Assembly (NCBI RefSeq): GCF_020535405.1
Contig: NZ_CP085036.1
Coordinates: 124,001-188,000, forward strand
Reading direction: 5' to 3'
Origin: Antiquaquibacter oligotrophicus
GTDB taxonomy: Bacteria > Actinomycetota > Actinomycetes > Actinomycetales > Microbacteriaceae
Length of the DNA: 64,000 nucleotides
This document shows, piece by piece, positions 53,681 through 63,124 of this stretch. Under the pieces are notes generated by a model. The model was not told the DNA's origin. It ran no database searches and was given only the letters and a program-made list of their open reading frames with translations. How positions within the stretch are numbered: position 1 is the first letter of the stretch; every line of letters begins with the position of its first letter. Made by a program: the position numbers and the translations under genes.

Positions 53681-54466
53681 ATGGCGAAGAAGAAAGCAAC
53701 CGGACGACGGCATCCGCTCGCGAGCGTGACCCTGCTGCTCGTTGGCCTGCTCGCAACGGGCGGGGTGTACGCACTGTTCACCTCGAGCGCGACCGCAGAG
53801 ACGAACGCCTCGCAGGAGGCGCTCATCGAAGAGGGCGGCAAGCTGTTCGCGGCAAACTGCGCAAGCTGCCACGGAATGGCGCTCCAGGGCACAAGTCAGG
53901 CCCCGAGCCTGATCGGCGTCGGCGCGGCATCCGTCGACTTCCAGGTGGGAACCGGCCGTATGCCCATGGCGTACACCGGTCCGCAGGCCGAGGTCAAGCC
54001 GCCGCAGTTCACCGAGGACCAGATCGCCGCACTCGCCGCCTATGTCGCTTCACGCGCGCCTGGCCCCGCCATTCCCGACGAGAGCCTGTTGCAGGGTGAT
54101 GGGGATGCTGCGATCGGTGCCGAACTCTTCCGCATTAACTGCGCCATGTGCCACAACGTTGCGGGTGCCGGTGGTGCCCTCACCGAGGGCAAGTACGCCC
54201 CGCACCTCAGCGACATCGAGCCCGCGTACGTGTACGAGGCCATGATCACGGGTCCGCAGAACATGCCCGTCTTCAACGACCACAACATCTCGCCCGAGAA
54301 CAAGGCGAACATCATCACGTACCTCAAGTTCCTCGACGACAACCCCGAGCCCGGTGGGCTCGGACTCGGCAACATCGGCCCGGTGTCCGAGGGACTGTTC
54401 ATCTGGATCTTCGGACTCGGTGCGATCGTCGCGATCACCGTGTGGCTCACAGCCAAGTCGAACTAG
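53681..54466 (+). CDS. qcrC: diheme cytochrome c (cytochrome cc subunit) QcrC
   Basis: A 261-residue subunit of the cytochrome bcc complex that passes electrons from the Rieske centre straight to the oxidase without soluble cytochrome c. Heme motifs are C60-A-S-C63-H64 and C154-A-M-C157-H158. An N-terminal helix (about 14-32) and a C-terminal helix (about 237-256) anchor it. NMPVF and GRMPM offer axial methionines. ATG 53681 lies 20 nt after ctaE. Confidence 0.95.
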   Translation: MAKKKATGRRHPLASVTLLLVGLLATGGVYALFTSSATAETNASQEALIEEGGKLFAANCASCHGMALQGTSQAPSLIGVGAASVDFQVGTGRMPMAYTGPQAEVKPPQFTEDQIAALAAYVASRAPGPAIPDESLLQGDGDAAIGAELFRINCAMCHNVAGAGGALTEGKYAPHLSDIEPAYVYEAMITGPQNMPVFNDHNISPENKANIITYLKFLDDNPEPGGLGLGNIGPVSEGLFIWIFGLGAIVAITVWLTAKSN

Positions 54467-54498
54467 CTATACGTCTGACGACGGTTGAAGGGATAAGA

Positions 54499-55575
54499 AT
54501 GGCCAAGGACCACGGCGGAGACAGCAGCGAAGCTGCGGGCACGTCGGTCGAGAAGCACGGCGCAGCCACCGCGCCCCGGGGCACGGCGGTAGAAGTTGCC
54601 GACCGCGTTCAGAACCCCGGCTTCCCCCCGTTCCGGCCTCGCGTGACGGACGTCGACCCCGTCAAGGAGAAGAAGCAGGAGCGACGCGTCGCGGCGCTCT
54701 TCTTTGTGTCGATCATCGGCAGCGTCCTGGCCATCGTCGCCTACATCATCTTCCCGATCACGGAGGATGGCGGTCTCGAGGCGGTGCGCAACAACAACCT
54801 CTTCCTGGGTATCGGCATCACGCTCGCTCTCCTCGGCATCGGTTTCGGCGCCGTGCATTGGTCGAAGGCCCTCATGGACGGCCACGACCTGACCGAGCAG
54901 CGTCACGGAACGCGCGGATCCGATGAGACTCGCGCCAAGGCCGTCGAGGTCTTCACCCTTGGTAACAAGGAGTCCGGTTTCACACGCCGCAAGCTCATCC
55001 GCAACTCCCTCATCGGTGCGCTCGTCGTCAGCCCGCTGCCGGCCGTCGTGTTGTTCCGCGATCTGGCCCCCGCTGAGGACCCGGTGCCGCTGCTCAAGCA
55101 CACCATGTGGGACAAGGGCGTTCGCCTCACCATCGACCCCTTCGGAACCCCGATTCGCGCGTCGGATGTCACGCTCGGATCCGCTTTCCACGTGATTCCC
55201 GAGGGCCTCAACGAATCCAGCCACAAGCTCGAGGAGAAGGCCAAGGCGGCCGTGCTCCTCATGCGCCTCAAGCCGGAAGACCTGAACGTCTCCCCCGGTC
55301 GCGAGGACTGGAACTACGACGGAATCGTGGCGTACTCCAAGATCTGCACGCACGTCGGCTGCCCCGTTGCCCTGTACGAGCAGCAGACGCACCACCTGCT
55401 GTGCCCCTGCCACCAGTCGCAGTTCGACATCAAGAACGAGGCCGAGGTCATCTTCGGACCGGCCAAGCGCGCACTGCCCCAGCTTCCGATCACCGTCGAC
55501 GACGAGGGTTACCTCGTCGCGCGCAGCGACTTCACCGAGCCCGTGGGCCCGAGCTTCTGGGAGCGTGAACTGTGA
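54499..55575 (+). CDS. qcrA: Rieske iron-sulfur subunit QcrA
   Basis: A 358-residue subunit of the bcc complex. The [2Fe-2S] ligands are C283-T-H285-V-G-C288 and C302-P-C304-H305, with the structural disulphide C288-C304. The N-terminal 60 residues are cytoplasmic and charged; three membrane helices lie at about 70-90, 105-125 and 170-195, the actinobacterial three-helix form. GAAGGG precedes the ATG. It overlaps qcrB by 4 nt. Confidence 0.96.
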   Translation: MAKDHGGDSSEAAGTSVEKHGAATAPRGTAVEVADRVQNPGFPPFRPRVTDVDPVKEKKQERRVAALFFVSIIGSVLAIVAYIIFPITEDGGLEAVRNNNLFLGIGITLALLGIGFGAVHWSKALMDGHDLTEQRHGTRGSDETRAKAVEVFTLGNKESGFTRRKLIRNSLIGALVVSPLPAVVLFRDLAPAEDPVPLLKHTMWDKGVRLTIDPFGTPIRASDVTLGSAFHVIPEGLNESSHKLEEKAKAAVLLMRLKPEDLNVSPGREDWNYDGIVAYSKICTHVGCPVALYEQQTHHLLCPCHQSQFDIKNEAEVIFGPAKRALPQLPITVDDEGYLVARSDFTEPVGPSFWEREL

Positions 55576-57221
55576 CCACCGCAACAACCACCCCGCCGAG
55601 CACCCCCGACGCACAGTCGGCGGAGGCTCCCGCCGAGAAGTCGGTCGGCATGCGGTTCACCGGTTGGGCTGCCAACTACGTCGACGAGCGCACGAGCCTT
55701 TCCGGCCTCGTCCGTGAGCTCGGCCGCAAGATCTTCCCCGACCACTGGTCGTTCATGCTCGGTGAGGTGGCGCTGTACAGCTTCATCGTCATCCTGCTCT
55801 CCGGCACTTTCCTGACGTTCTTCTTCGAGGCGTCGATGGTCCCCGTCATTTACGACGGCTCGTGGGTGCCTCTCAAGGGAATCGAGATGTCGGCGGCGAT
55901 GGCGTCGACTCTCGACATCTCCTTCGACATCCGCGGCGGCCTCCTGATGCGCCAGGTGCACCACTGGGCGGCGCTGCTGTTCGTTGCATCCATCGGTCTG
56001 CACATGCTCCGCGTGTTCTTCACGGGAGCATTCCGTAAGCCGCGTGAAATCAACTGGCTCATCGGTTTTGTGCTCTTCATCCTCGCCATGGCCGAGGGAT
56101 TCACCGGATACTCGCTGCCTGACGACCTGCTCTCGGGTAACGGTCTTCGCATCATCGACGGAATGGTCAAGGGCATCCCGATCGTCGGAACGTGGATCTC
56201 CTACCTCCTCTTCGGCGGAGAGTTCCCGGGCTTCGACATCGTCAGCCGCCTGTACGTTCTGCACATCCTGTTGCTGCCGGCGATCCTCGTCGCAGCGCTC
56301 GGCGTACACATGGTGCTGCTTGTTGTGAACAAGCACACGCAGTTCGCTGCCCCCGGTGCGACGAACGACAACGTCGTTGGTGTGCCGATCATGCCCGTGT
56401 TCGCCGCCAAAGCTGGTGGATTCTTCTTCATCGTCTTCGGTGTCATCGTCGCGATCGCATCGTTCTTCCAGATCAACCCGGTGTGGGTGTATGGACCATA
56501 CGACCCCTCCCCCGTGTCGGCTGGAACGCAGCCTGACTGGTACATCGGTTTCGCCGACGGAATGTTGCGACTGATTCCTCCGCACCTGGAGACGGTGATC
56601 TTCGGCTTCACCTTCAGCTGGTACATCATCATTCCGCTCGTCGTGATCGGCCTGTTCCTCGTAGTTGTCGCCCTCTACCCCTTCATCGAGGCGTGGATCA
56701 CGGGCGACAAGCGTGAGCACCACATCGCCGACCGTCCGCGCAACGCGCCGACCCGAACGGCGATCGGTGCGGCAGGTGTGACCTTCTACGCGGTCATGTG
56801 GGCAGCGGCGAGTTCGGACCTCATGGCAACGCACTTCAAACTCACGATGGAGGGTGTCATTCACACGCTCCAGGTGCTGCTCATCATCGGCCCGATCATC
56901 GCCTACTTCGTCACGAAGCGGGTATGTCTCGCTCTCCAGAAGAAGGATCGTGAGATCGCACTTCACGGGTACGAGTCCGGTCGCATCGTGCGCCTGCCGG
57001 GCGGCGAATATATCGAGGTGCACCAGCAGCTCGATGAGTACCAGCGCTGGAAGCTCGTGAGCTACGAGGACTACAAGCCCCTCATGATCCGCCCCGACTC
57101 ACGCGGACGCATTACGGCCCGTCAGCGCGTTCGTAGTGTGCTGTCCCGCTGGTTCTTCGAGGACCGCATCGAGCCTGTCAACCAGAAGGAACTCGACGCC
57201 GGCCACCACGACGGCCACTAA
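55572..57221 (+). CDS. qcrB: cytochrome b subunit QcrB of the bcc complex
   Basis: A 549-residue membrane subunit that oxidises menaquinol at the Qp site and carries hemes bL and bH. QVHHWAALLFVASIGLHMLR supplies two of the four heme histidines, and GYSLPDDLLSG and HILLLPAILVAALGVHMVL the second pair. PDWYIGFADG corresponds to the PEWY-like Qp loop of this family (here PDWY). The C-terminal tail of about 100 residues is cytoplasmic. Overlaps qcrA by 4 nt and ends at a strong terminator. Confidence 0.96.
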   Translation: MTTATTTPPSTPDAQSAEAPAEKSVGMRFTGWAANYVDERTSLSGLVRELGRKIFPDHWSFMLGEVALYSFIVILLSGTFLTFFFEASMVPVIYDGSWVPLKGIEMSAAMASTLDISFDIRGGLLMRQVHHWAALLFVASIGLHMLRVFFTGAFRKPREINWLIGFVLFILAMAEGFTGYSLPDDLLSGNGLRIIDGMVKGIPIVGTWISYLLFGGEFPGFDIVSRLYVLHILLLPAILVAALGVHMVLLVVNKHTQFAAPGATNDNVVGVPIMPVFAAKAGGFFFIVFGVIVAIASFFQINPVWVYGPYDPSPVSAGTQPDWYIGFADGMLRLIPPHLETVIFGFTFSWYIIIPLVVIGLFLVVVALYPFIEAWITGDKREHHIADRPRNAPTRTAIGAAGVTFYAVMWAAASSDLMATHFKLTMEGVIHTLQVLLIIGPIIAYFVTKRVCLALQKKDREIALHGYESGRIVRLPGGEYIEVHQQLDEYQRWKLVSYEDYKPLMIRPDSRGRITARQRVRSVLSRWFFEDRIEPVNQKELDAGHHDGH

Positions 57222-57232
57222 CCACCGCTTCT

Positions 57233-57273
57233 GAAGAAGGGGCCCGCCGGTTTATCCGGCGGGCCCCTTCTTC
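57233..57273 (+). terminator. qcrB operon terminator
   Basis: A perfect 17- to 18-bp stem, GAAGGGGCCCGCCGG against CCGGCGGGCCCCTTC and its flanks, with loop TTTAT. It is 11 nt after the qcrB stop. Downstream bases are ATTCCC, so the T-run is poor, but the stem is very strong. Confidence 0.85.
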
Positions 57274-57527
57274 ATTCCCGATGAGCGCTCCCGCTCCCGC
57301 GAGTGCCTGTCATGGAGATCCACTCGACAGAGCTCGGGATGAACAAAATGAACGCTCCCCTCACTGGCTCTACGAACGCGCATAGTCGATTCGAAGGACG
57401 CCGTCCCGGACGACCGCGATTCGAGGGTAGGCTGTCGCGGCCAAGTCGAATCGGGGCGAATCCCCGAGAGAGAGTGGCCGCGGCTCTTTAGAGAACTCAC
57501 GATGCCAGCGGCTTCGCAAGCATCAGC
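57274..57527. other. intergenic segment with nested inverted repeats
   Basis: 254 bases between the two convergent respiratory operons contain no convincing gene. The part at 57436-57482 folds as CGCGGCCA/TGGCCGCG (8 bp) enclosing TCGGGG/CCCCGA (6 bp). CGATTCGA occurs at 57387 and 57417, and its reverse complement TCGAATCG at 57446. A weak Arg-rich frame runs 57340-57491 on the plus strand without a ribosome binding site. It could be a small RNA or decayed sequence. Confidence 0.4.
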
Positions 57528-57567
57528 AAAAAAGGTCGACGACAGCCACAAGTGCTGTCGTCGACCT
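57528..57567 (-). terminator. terminator of the ctaC-ctaD-ctaF operon
   Basis: A perfect 14-bp stem, AGGTCGACGACAGC with GCTGTCGTCGACCT, and a 7-nt loop, followed on the minus strand by six T residues. It lies 20 nt after the ctaF stop and is a textbook intrinsic terminator. Confidence 0.92.
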
Positions 57568-57587
57568 AAATCGCCGCGGTGCGCCTT

Positions 57588-58025
57588 CTAACGGGCGAAG
57601 TACCCGCGGTAGTACTCGAAGACCCAGCCGACTAGGGCGACCAGCAGAACGCCGGCGCCGATGAAGGACAACCAGGGTCCGATCGCGAGGCCCAGAACGA
57701 CAACCGCCGCCGAGGCGGCCAGCACGATCGGCCACCAGCTCCACGGGCTGAAGTGGCCCTGCTCGGCGTCTCCATCATCGATATTCGCGTCGAGACGATC
57801 CTCGGGGAGGGTTCCACCCTGCGACTTCGTCACGAGCCCCAGGTAGAACGCGATCAGAATCGCAAGCGCCCCGGAGAGAAGGATGCCGATGGATCCGACC
57901 CACTCGATCTTGAACCACCACTCGACATCGTTGTGGTTGGCGAGAATCGACCAGCCGGTGTAGAGCGCAGCAGCGAAAAAGAAGAAGCCGGCGAGGATCC
58001 AGAACAGCCGAACATTGGTATTCAC
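57588..58025 (-). CDS. ctaF: cytochrome c oxidase subunit IV (actinobacterial CtaF)
   Basis: A 145-residue actinobacteria-specific subunit of the aa3 oxidase with four membrane helices (about 7-28, 42-64, 98-115 and 117-135). The start MNTNVRLFWILAGFFFFAAALY and the C-terminal GWVFEYYRGYFAR are hallmarks. The loop between helices 2 and 3 is acidic. It is the last gene of ctaC-ctaD-ctaF (2-nt gap to ctaD). Confidence 0.95.
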   Translation of the reverse strand: MNTNVRLFWILAGFFFFAAALYTGWSILANHNDVEWWFKIEWVGSIGILLSGALAILIAFYLGLVTKSQGGTLPEDRLDANIDDGDAEQGHFSPWSWWPIVLAASAAVVVLGLAIGPWLSFIGAGVLLVALVGWVFEYYRGYFAR

Positions 58026-58027
58026 GT

Positions 58028-59743
58028 CTACTTCACCTTCTCATCGCTGACGTCGTACACGGGCGCATCCGGGGCATCCTTGAGTGGACCAATTCCCACG
58101 GGAATCTCTGCCTCCGGGTGGTTGATGTCGAACGCGGGAGACTCGGAACGAATGCGCGGGATCGACGTGAAGTTGTGACGCGGGGGCGGGCAGCTCGTGG
58201 CCCACTCGAGCGAACGCGAGTAGCCCCACGGGTCGTTGACGGTGACCTTGGGTGCCTTACGGGCCGTGATGTACACGTTGTAGAAGAAGGGCAGCATCGA
58301 GATCGCGAGGATTGCGGCGCCGATGGTCGAAACCTGGTTCATCCAGGTCACACCGTCCTCTTCAAGGTAAGTGCGGTAACGACGCGGCAGACCCACAACT
58401 CCGATCCAGTGCTGGATCAAGAACGTCGTGTGGAAACCGATGAACAGCAGCCAGAAGTGGATCTTGCCCAAGCGGTCGTTGAGCATCTTGCCGGTCCACT
58501 TGGGCCACCAGAAGTAGAACCCACTGAACATCGCGAACACAACGGTGCCGAAGACGACGTAGTGGAAGTGCGCCACAACGAAGTACGTGTCAGAGACGTG
58601 GAAGTCCAACGGCGGCGATGCAAGGATGACGCCGGTCAGACCACCGAACGTGAAGGTGATCAGGAAGCCGATCGCCCACAGCATCGGCGCCTCGAAGGTC
58701 ACGGAACCCCGCCACATCGTGCCGACCCAGTTGAAGATCTTCACACCCGTCGGTACGGCGATGAGCATTGTCAGAAGGGCGAAGAAGGGCAGGAGCACGG
58801 AGCCCGTGACGTACATGTGGTGAGCCCACACCGTGACAGACAGAGCCGCAATCGCGATCGTCGCGTAGACGAGAGTCTTGTAGCCGAAGATCGGTTTGCG
58901 GGAGAACACCGGGAGGACTTCGGAAATGATTCCGAAGAACGGCAAGGCGATGATGTAGACCTCGGGGTGTCCGAAGAACCAGAAGAGGTGTTGCCAGAGG
59001 ATCACACCCCCATTCGCCGGATCGTAGATATGCGCGTCGAACACACGATCGGCACCGAGCCCGAAGAGCGCTGCGGCGAGAACCGGGAACGCCATGAGCA
59101 CGAGGAGCGAGGTGACGAGGGTGTTCCAGGTGAAGATCGGCATACGCCACATCGTCATACCGGGCGCACGCATCGTGATGATCGTCGTGATGAAGTTGAC
59201 GGCACCCAGGATCGTTCCGAAACCGCTCAGTGCAAGACCGAACACCCACAGGTTTCCGCCGAAGCCCGGGGAGAAGGTTGTGCTCGAGAGCGGCGCGTAG
59301 GCGAACCATCCGAACGAGGCCGCGCCCTGGGGCGTGAGGAAGCCCGCGACGGCCATGAGGCTACCGAAGTTGAACAGCCAGTACGCGAAGGCGTTCAGTC
59401 GCGGGAACGCCACATCCGGCGCACCGATCTGCAGCGGCATGAGCACGTTCGCAAAGCCAGCAAAAAGCGGCGTCGCGAACATGAGCAGCATGATCGTGCC
59501 GTGCATGGTGAACAGCTGGTTGTACTGCTCACCCGTGGGGATGACCGAGATGCCAGGAGCGAAGAGCTGAGCGCGGATCACGAGCGCCATCACACCGCCG
59601 AGCAGGAAGTAGAAGAACGACGTGATGAGGTATAGGTACCCGATGGTCTTGTGGTCCGTCGAGGTGATCCAATTCACCACGACATTGCCCTTGCGCTGAG
59701 CGGACGTCGAGACGCCGGGAGCTTCCAAAGTTGCTGCGCTCAT
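58028..59743 (-). CDS. ctaD: cytochrome c oxidase subunit I
   Basis: A 571-residue catalytic subunit with 12 helices that holds heme a, heme a3 and Cu[19 protein letters not shown] supplies the CuB His and the cross-linked Tyr, HHMYVTG further CuB histidines, and FVVAHFHYV the heme a/a3 histidines. The TMHGTIML segment binds heme a. The tail of about 45 residues is hydrophilic. It overlaps ctaC by 4 nt, so the two are made together. Confidence 0.97.
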   Translation of the reverse strand: MSAATLEAPGVSTSAQRKGNVVVNWITSTDHKTIGYLYLITSFFYFLLGGVMALVIRAQLFAPGISVIPTGEQYNQLFTMHGTIMLLMFATPLFAGFANVLMPLQIGAPDVAFPRLNAFAYWLFNFGSLMAVAGFLTPQGAASFGWFAYAPLSSTTFSPGFGGNLWVFGLALSGFGTILGAVNFITTIITMRAPGMTMWRMPIFTWNTLVTSLLVLMAFPVLAAALFGLGADRVFDAHIYDPANGGVILWQHLFWFFGHPEVYIIALPFFGIISEVLPVFSRKPIFGYKTLVYATIAIAALSVTVWAHHMYVTGSVLLPFFALLTMLIAVPTGVKIFNWVGTMWRGSVTFEAPMLWAIGFLITFTFGGLTGVILASPPLDFHVSDTYFVVAHFHYVVFGTVVFAMFSGFYFWWPKWTGKMLNDRLGKIHFWLLFIGFHTTFLIQHWIGVVGLPRRYRTYLEEDGVTWMNQVSTIGAAILAISMLPFFYNVYITARKAPKVTVNDPWGYSRSLEWATSCPPPRHNFTSIPRIRSESPAFDINHPEAEIPVGIGPLKDAPDAPVYDVSDEKVK

Positions 59744-60621
59744 CGCATGTCTTCCTCGATGCTGCTGCCGTTACCCGGCAGGTTCTGGTTCACGTTGAAA
59801 TCGGCGCCAATTTGTCCCTCGCCACCGTAGGGAGCGAAGTCGCCCGCCTTGAGCGAGGCGATGTAGGCGTCGTACTCGTCTTGAGAGACGACCTCGACCG
59901 TGAAGAGCATGTTCGCGTGGTACTCGCCGCACAGCTCGGCACACTTGCCGGCGTACGTACCCTCCTTGGTGGGCTCGAAGTACATGTAGTTGCTCTTGCC
60001 CGGGATCATGTCCTTCTTGTAAAGGAAGTCGACAACCCAGAAGGAGTGGATGACGTCGCGGGACTCGATCTTGATCTCGACGGTCTGGTTGACCGGAAGC
60101 ACCAGGACCGGGAGATTGTCGGTGTCGAGCTGGCCGTTCGGCAGGTAATCCGCCTGAACTCCGGAGTAGTAGGCGTCATCGGTGACGTAGTTGAAGTCCC
60201 ACGCCCAACGCTTGCCGAATACCTCGATCTTGACATCGGGATCGGCGATCGGCTCCTCAATCGCGGCCTGGTCGCGTGCCGTGAAGGCGAAGAATCCGAG
60301 AACGAGGATGAGCGGAACGATCGTGTAGAAGATCTCCACCGGAAGGTTGTAGCGCAGCTGAACCGGGAGACCGGTCTGGCCCTTGCGACGGCGGTATACA
60401 ACGGCGGCCCACAGGATGAGTGCCCAGGTAACGAGACCGACGATCAGCAGCACGATCCAGGACGTGACCCACAGGCCAATGATCCTCGACGTGTGATTCG
60501 TCGTCTCCGGGTCACCCGGCAGCCAGCCCTGGAGCTGCTCCTGGGTACACCCGGCAAGGATGATCGCAACAGCCACACCAATCGGCACGGCCGCCCAACG
60601 AAGACGGTGTTTAGAACGCAC
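59740..60621 (-). CDS. ctaC: cytochrome c oxidase subunit II
   Basis: A 293-residue CuA-bearing subunit. It is a lipoprotein: LAGC puts the lipidated cysteine at residue 25. Two helices follow (about 46-73 and 97-115). The cupredoxin domain has H192, C227, C231, H235 and M238 ([14 protein letters not shown]) as CuA ligands. The GTG start follows GAGAGG by about 6 nt; a TATAGA/TAGACT hexamer at 60662-60669 may be the -10. First gene of the operon. Confidence 0.96.
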   Translation of the reverse strand: MRSKHRLRWAAVPIGVAVAIILAGCTQEQLQGWLPGDPETTNHTSRIIGLWVTSWIVLLIVGLVTWALILWAAVVYRRRKGQTGLPVQLRYNLPVEIFYTIVPLILVLGFFAFTARDQAAIEEPIADPDVKIEVFGKRWAWDFNYVTDDAYYSGVQADYLPNGQLDTDNLPVLVLPVNQTVEIKIESRDVIHSFWVVDFLYKKDMIPGKSNYMYFEPTKEGTYAGKCAELCGEYHANMLFTVEVVSQDEYDAYIASLKAGDFAPYGGEGQIGADFNVNQNLPGNGSSIEEDMR

Positions 60622-60713
60622 CTGTGACCTCTCGCAGAACTCGGACTTCAGTCTGCTCTCAGTCTATAGCCAGCGTGAAGGTCCCCCGGTTGCATCGCCG
60701 CCCGGGAGAAGCA

Positions 60714-60741
60714 AAAAGCGCGCTCCGAAGAGCGCGCTTTT
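60714..60741 (-). terminator. erpA terminator
   Basis: A perfect 12-bp stem AAAAGCGCGCTC/GAGCGCGCTTTT with tetraloop (CGAA on the plus strand), followed by a fifth T on the minus strand. It lies 16 nt after the erpA stop and upstream of the ctaC promoter region. Confidence 0.88.
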
Positions 60742-60757
60742 CATCCACAACGGGCCG

Positions 60758-61108
60758 TCAGTGGAAGCTGTCACCGCAGGCGCACGAACCCTCTGCGTTC
60801 GGGTTGTCGATCGTGAACCCCTGCTTCTGGATGGTGTCCTCGAAGTCGATCATGGCTCCCTCCAGATACGGCACGCTCATCTTGTCGACGACGACCTCGA
60901 CGCCGTCGCCGAATTCGGCAAGCGCATCACCATCGAGGAAGCGCTCGTCGAAGTAAAGCTGGTAGATCAGTCCCGAGCATCCGCCGGGCTGCACCGCAAG
61001 ACGCAGGCGAAGATCGTCGCGACCCTCCTGCTCGAGCAGGCTGCGAACCTTGCTCGCAGCGGCATCCGTAAGGCCAACGCCGTGGGTGGAGATCGCGGTA
61101 TCTGTCAT
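60758..61108 (-). CDS. erpA: iron-sulfur cluster insertion protein (ErpA/IscA-like)
   Basis: A 116-residue A-type carrier that delivers iron-sulfur clusters to apoproteins. The three cysteines are in PGGCSG (about 48) and the C-terminal SCACGDSFH (C-x-C). The N-terminus has a short actinobacterial extension (MTDTAISTHG). The ATG at 61108 comes 7 nt after TAGAAT (61116-61121), whose first three bases are also the stop codon of the dipeptidase gene. Likely leaderless, with possible read-through from that gene. The Rieske protein is a likely client. Confidence 0.92.
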   Translation of the reverse strand: MTDTAISTHGVGLTDAAASKVRSLLEQEGRDDLRLRLAVQPGGCSGLIYQLYFDERFLDGDALAEFGDGVEVVVDKMSVPYLEGAMIDFEDTIQKQGFTIDNPNAEGSCACGDSFH

Positions 61109-61118
61109 GTCCACCATT

Positions 61119-62513
61119 CTACGCCCGGGTTTCGAGCTTTGCGAGTAAGAGGGCCTCGGTGAGGATGGCACGGCGGAACACTCCGAGATGCAGCGATTCG
61201 TTCGGGCTGTGCGCGCGCGTATCGGGGTCCTCGACACCCGTGATGAGGATCTGGGCGGAGGGGAAGACCTCGACGAGGTCCGCCACGAACGGAATCGTTC
61301 CGCCGACGCCAGCTTCGACAGCATCCGAACCCCAGGCCTGACGCATCGCGTCCTTAGCGTCTGCAACGGCTGGCGCTGTGACATCGACGAGGAACGGGTC
61401 CGCCAGGTCGGGCTCGCCCAGCTCAACGGCGGCACCAAACGGAGCGTGCGCGTGGAGATGATCGCGGATCGCCGCGTAGGACTCTTCAGCGGACTGACCT
61501 GGCGCGATCCGCACGCTCACCTTGGCCCGAACCGTCGGGATGAGGGTGTTCGAAGCGTTCATCACCGAGGGAGCGTCGATCCCCGTCACTGTGATCGCCG
61601 GCTTGTTCCACAGGCGGGAAAGCACGGGGCCGTCACCGATCGGTCGCACACCCTCTCGGAATGCCGCCTCAGTGCGCAGCCGCTCCTCCGTGTACTCCGG
61701 GGTCGGTGCCTCGCGCGATCCGAGTCCGTCCACGGCAACGGAGCCGTCCTCGGTGTGCAGACTCGCGAGAAGACGCATCGTCGCCAGCATCGCATCGGGG
61801 GCCGCTCCCCCATACATTCCGGAATGACTCGCGTGCTCGAGCGTCGACACGCTCACCGTGAAGGCGACATTGCCGCGCAAACTCACGGTGAGAGAGGGTG
61901 TGTCAATATCCCAGTTGTCCGAGTCCGCGACCACGATGATGTCCGCCGCGAGTTCTTCCCGGTGCTGCTCGAGGAACGCTGCGAAGGATCGCGACCCGAA
62001 CTCTTCCTCGCCCTCGATGAAGAGCACAAGACCGAGGTCGAAGTCCGCCCCCACGGTTTCGGTGAGTGCGCGGATCGCGGCCACGTGTGCCATGACACCG
62101 GCCTTGTCATCCGCCGCTCCCCTGCCATAGAGGCGGTCGCCCCGCACGGTCGGCTCGAAGGGAGAAGAGTCCCAGTCGTCGGCGTCGCCGGGCGGCTGGA
62201 CGTCGTGGTGAGCGTAGAGCAGCACGGTCGGCTTTCCGTTTCGAGCGCGTCGTGTCGCCAGCACGGCCGGATGCCCGTGCTCCCCGTTCGGCATCGGCGC
62301 CGTCGAAACGACCACCCGCTCAAAAACTCCGAGGGATTCGACGAGGTGTCGCACGGCCTCCGCGCTGTCCGCCACGTGGCGGGGATCGAATCCGTCCCAC
62401 GACACAGAGGGGATCCGAATGAGGGAACCCAACTCGGAAACGGTGGTCGGCAGTCCCCCATCGACCGCGTCGCTGAGGGCGGGAAGGAGGGGATGCAGGT
62501 CGGATTCGGTCAT
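61119..62513 (-). CDS. M20-family dipeptidase
   Basis: A 464-residue zinc peptidase of the M20 dipeptidase group. LLYAHHDVQPPGD is the first metal motif, GRGAADDKAG holds the bridging Asp, and FIEGEEEFGSRSF the Glu pair. The long lid domain contains the conserved HSGMYGGAAPDA. GVGGTIPFVADL and SPNESLHLG complete the site. It is distinct from the M20 protein at 27 kb. TAAGAT (62521-62526) lies 7 nt before the ATG, so it is probably leaderless. Divergent from the DUF3043 gene. Confidence 0.9.
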   Translation of the reverse strand: MTESDLHPLLPALSDAVDGGLPTTVSELGSLIRIPSVSWDGFDPRHVADSAEAVRHLVESLGVFERVVVSTAPMPNGEHGHPAVLATRRARNGKPTVLLYAHHDVQPPGDADDWDSSPFEPTVRGDRLYGRGAADDKAGVMAHVAAIRALTETVGADFDLGLVLFIEGEEEFGSRSFAAFLEQHREELAADIIVVADSDNWDIDTPSLTVSLRGNVAFTVSVSTLEHASHSGMYGGAAPDAMLATMRLLASLHTEDGSVAVDGLGSREAPTPEYTEERLRTEAAFREGVRPIGDGPVLSRLWNKPAITVTGIDAPSVMNASNTLIPTVRAKVSVRIAPGQSAEESYAAIRDHLHAHAPFGAAVELGEPDLADPFLVDVTAPAVADAKDAMRQAWGSDAVEAGVGGTIPFVADLVEVFPSAQILITGVEDPDTRAHSPNESLHLGVFRRAILTEALLLAKLETRA

Positions 62514-62551
62514 GCGAGTAATCTTAAGCAGACGTAAGAGGCGAGGATCCC

Positions 62552-63124
62552 GTGGCCAAGACACCCCCCAGCACCCCCACCGACGCAGAGACTGCGAGTG
62601 AGCAGCCGACGGTTGGCAAAGGTCGACCCACGCCGACACGTCGTGAGAAGGAGGAGGCGCGCAAGCGCCCGCTCGTCACGAACGACCGCGCCGAGGCCCG
62701 CCGCAAGGCCCGCGCGGAGGCTCAGGCGCAGCGTGAGCGCGCTCGGGCTGGCATGGCTCGGGGTGACGAAAAGTTTCTCCCGATGCGCGACCGCGGTCCG
62801 CAGAAGAAGTTCGTGCGTGACTACGTCGACGCCCGCTTCAGCTTCGGGGAACTCCTCATCCCGCTGATGTTCGTGGTGATCATCCTGACGTTCATCCCCG
62901 ACATCTCGGTTCAGTACATCGGCATCGTTGCGCTGTGGGCCTTCTTCATCGTCGCCGCTGCCGACGCGGTCCTGCTCGGGTTCCAGGTGACCCGAAAGCT
63001 TCGACAGAAGTTCGGCGAAGATCGCGCGGAGAAGGTGCGCTGGTACGCGGCGATGCGCGCGCTACAGCTACGCATGATGCGTTTGCCGAAGCCCCAGGTC
63101 AAGCGCGGGCAGTACCCCGAGTAG
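62552..63124 (+). CDS. DUF3043 family membrane protein
   Basis: A 190-residue actinobacterial protein of unknown function. The first 75 residues are hydrophilic and rich in Lys, Arg and Ala (TPTRREKEEARKRPLV). The conserved middle DEKFLPMRDRGPQKKFVRDY precedes two membrane helices (about 106-124 and 128-150). A basic tail ends KPQVKRGQYPE. GTG start with AGGA about 8 nt upstream. It overlaps the convergent pyrD gene by 26 nt. Confidence 0.88.
   Translation: MAKTPPSTPTDAETASEQPTVGKGRPTPTRREKEEARKRPLVTNDRAEARRKARAEAQAQRERARAGMARGDEKFLPMRDRGPQKKFVRDYVDARFSFGELLIPLMFVVIILTFIPDISVQYIGIVALWAFFIVAAADAVLLGFQVTRKLRQKFGEDRAEKVRWYAAMRALQLRMMRLPKPQVKRGQYPE

Noticed and set aside
55509..57023. A 504-codon minus-strand frame opposite qcrB
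   Set aside because: Antisense shadow of a well-conserved cytochrome b gene, with the same charged composition artefact.
57380..57490. 6C RNA or SRP RNA at this position
   Set aside because: The C-rich loops of 6C RNA and the conserved GGAA-type apical region of SRP RNA are both absent.
57303..57491. A 62-codon plus-strand frame after the qcrB terminator
   Set aside because: No ribosome binding site, and the Arg/Pro-rich content follows from GC-rich inverted repeats. It is kept only as a hypothesis in the findings.
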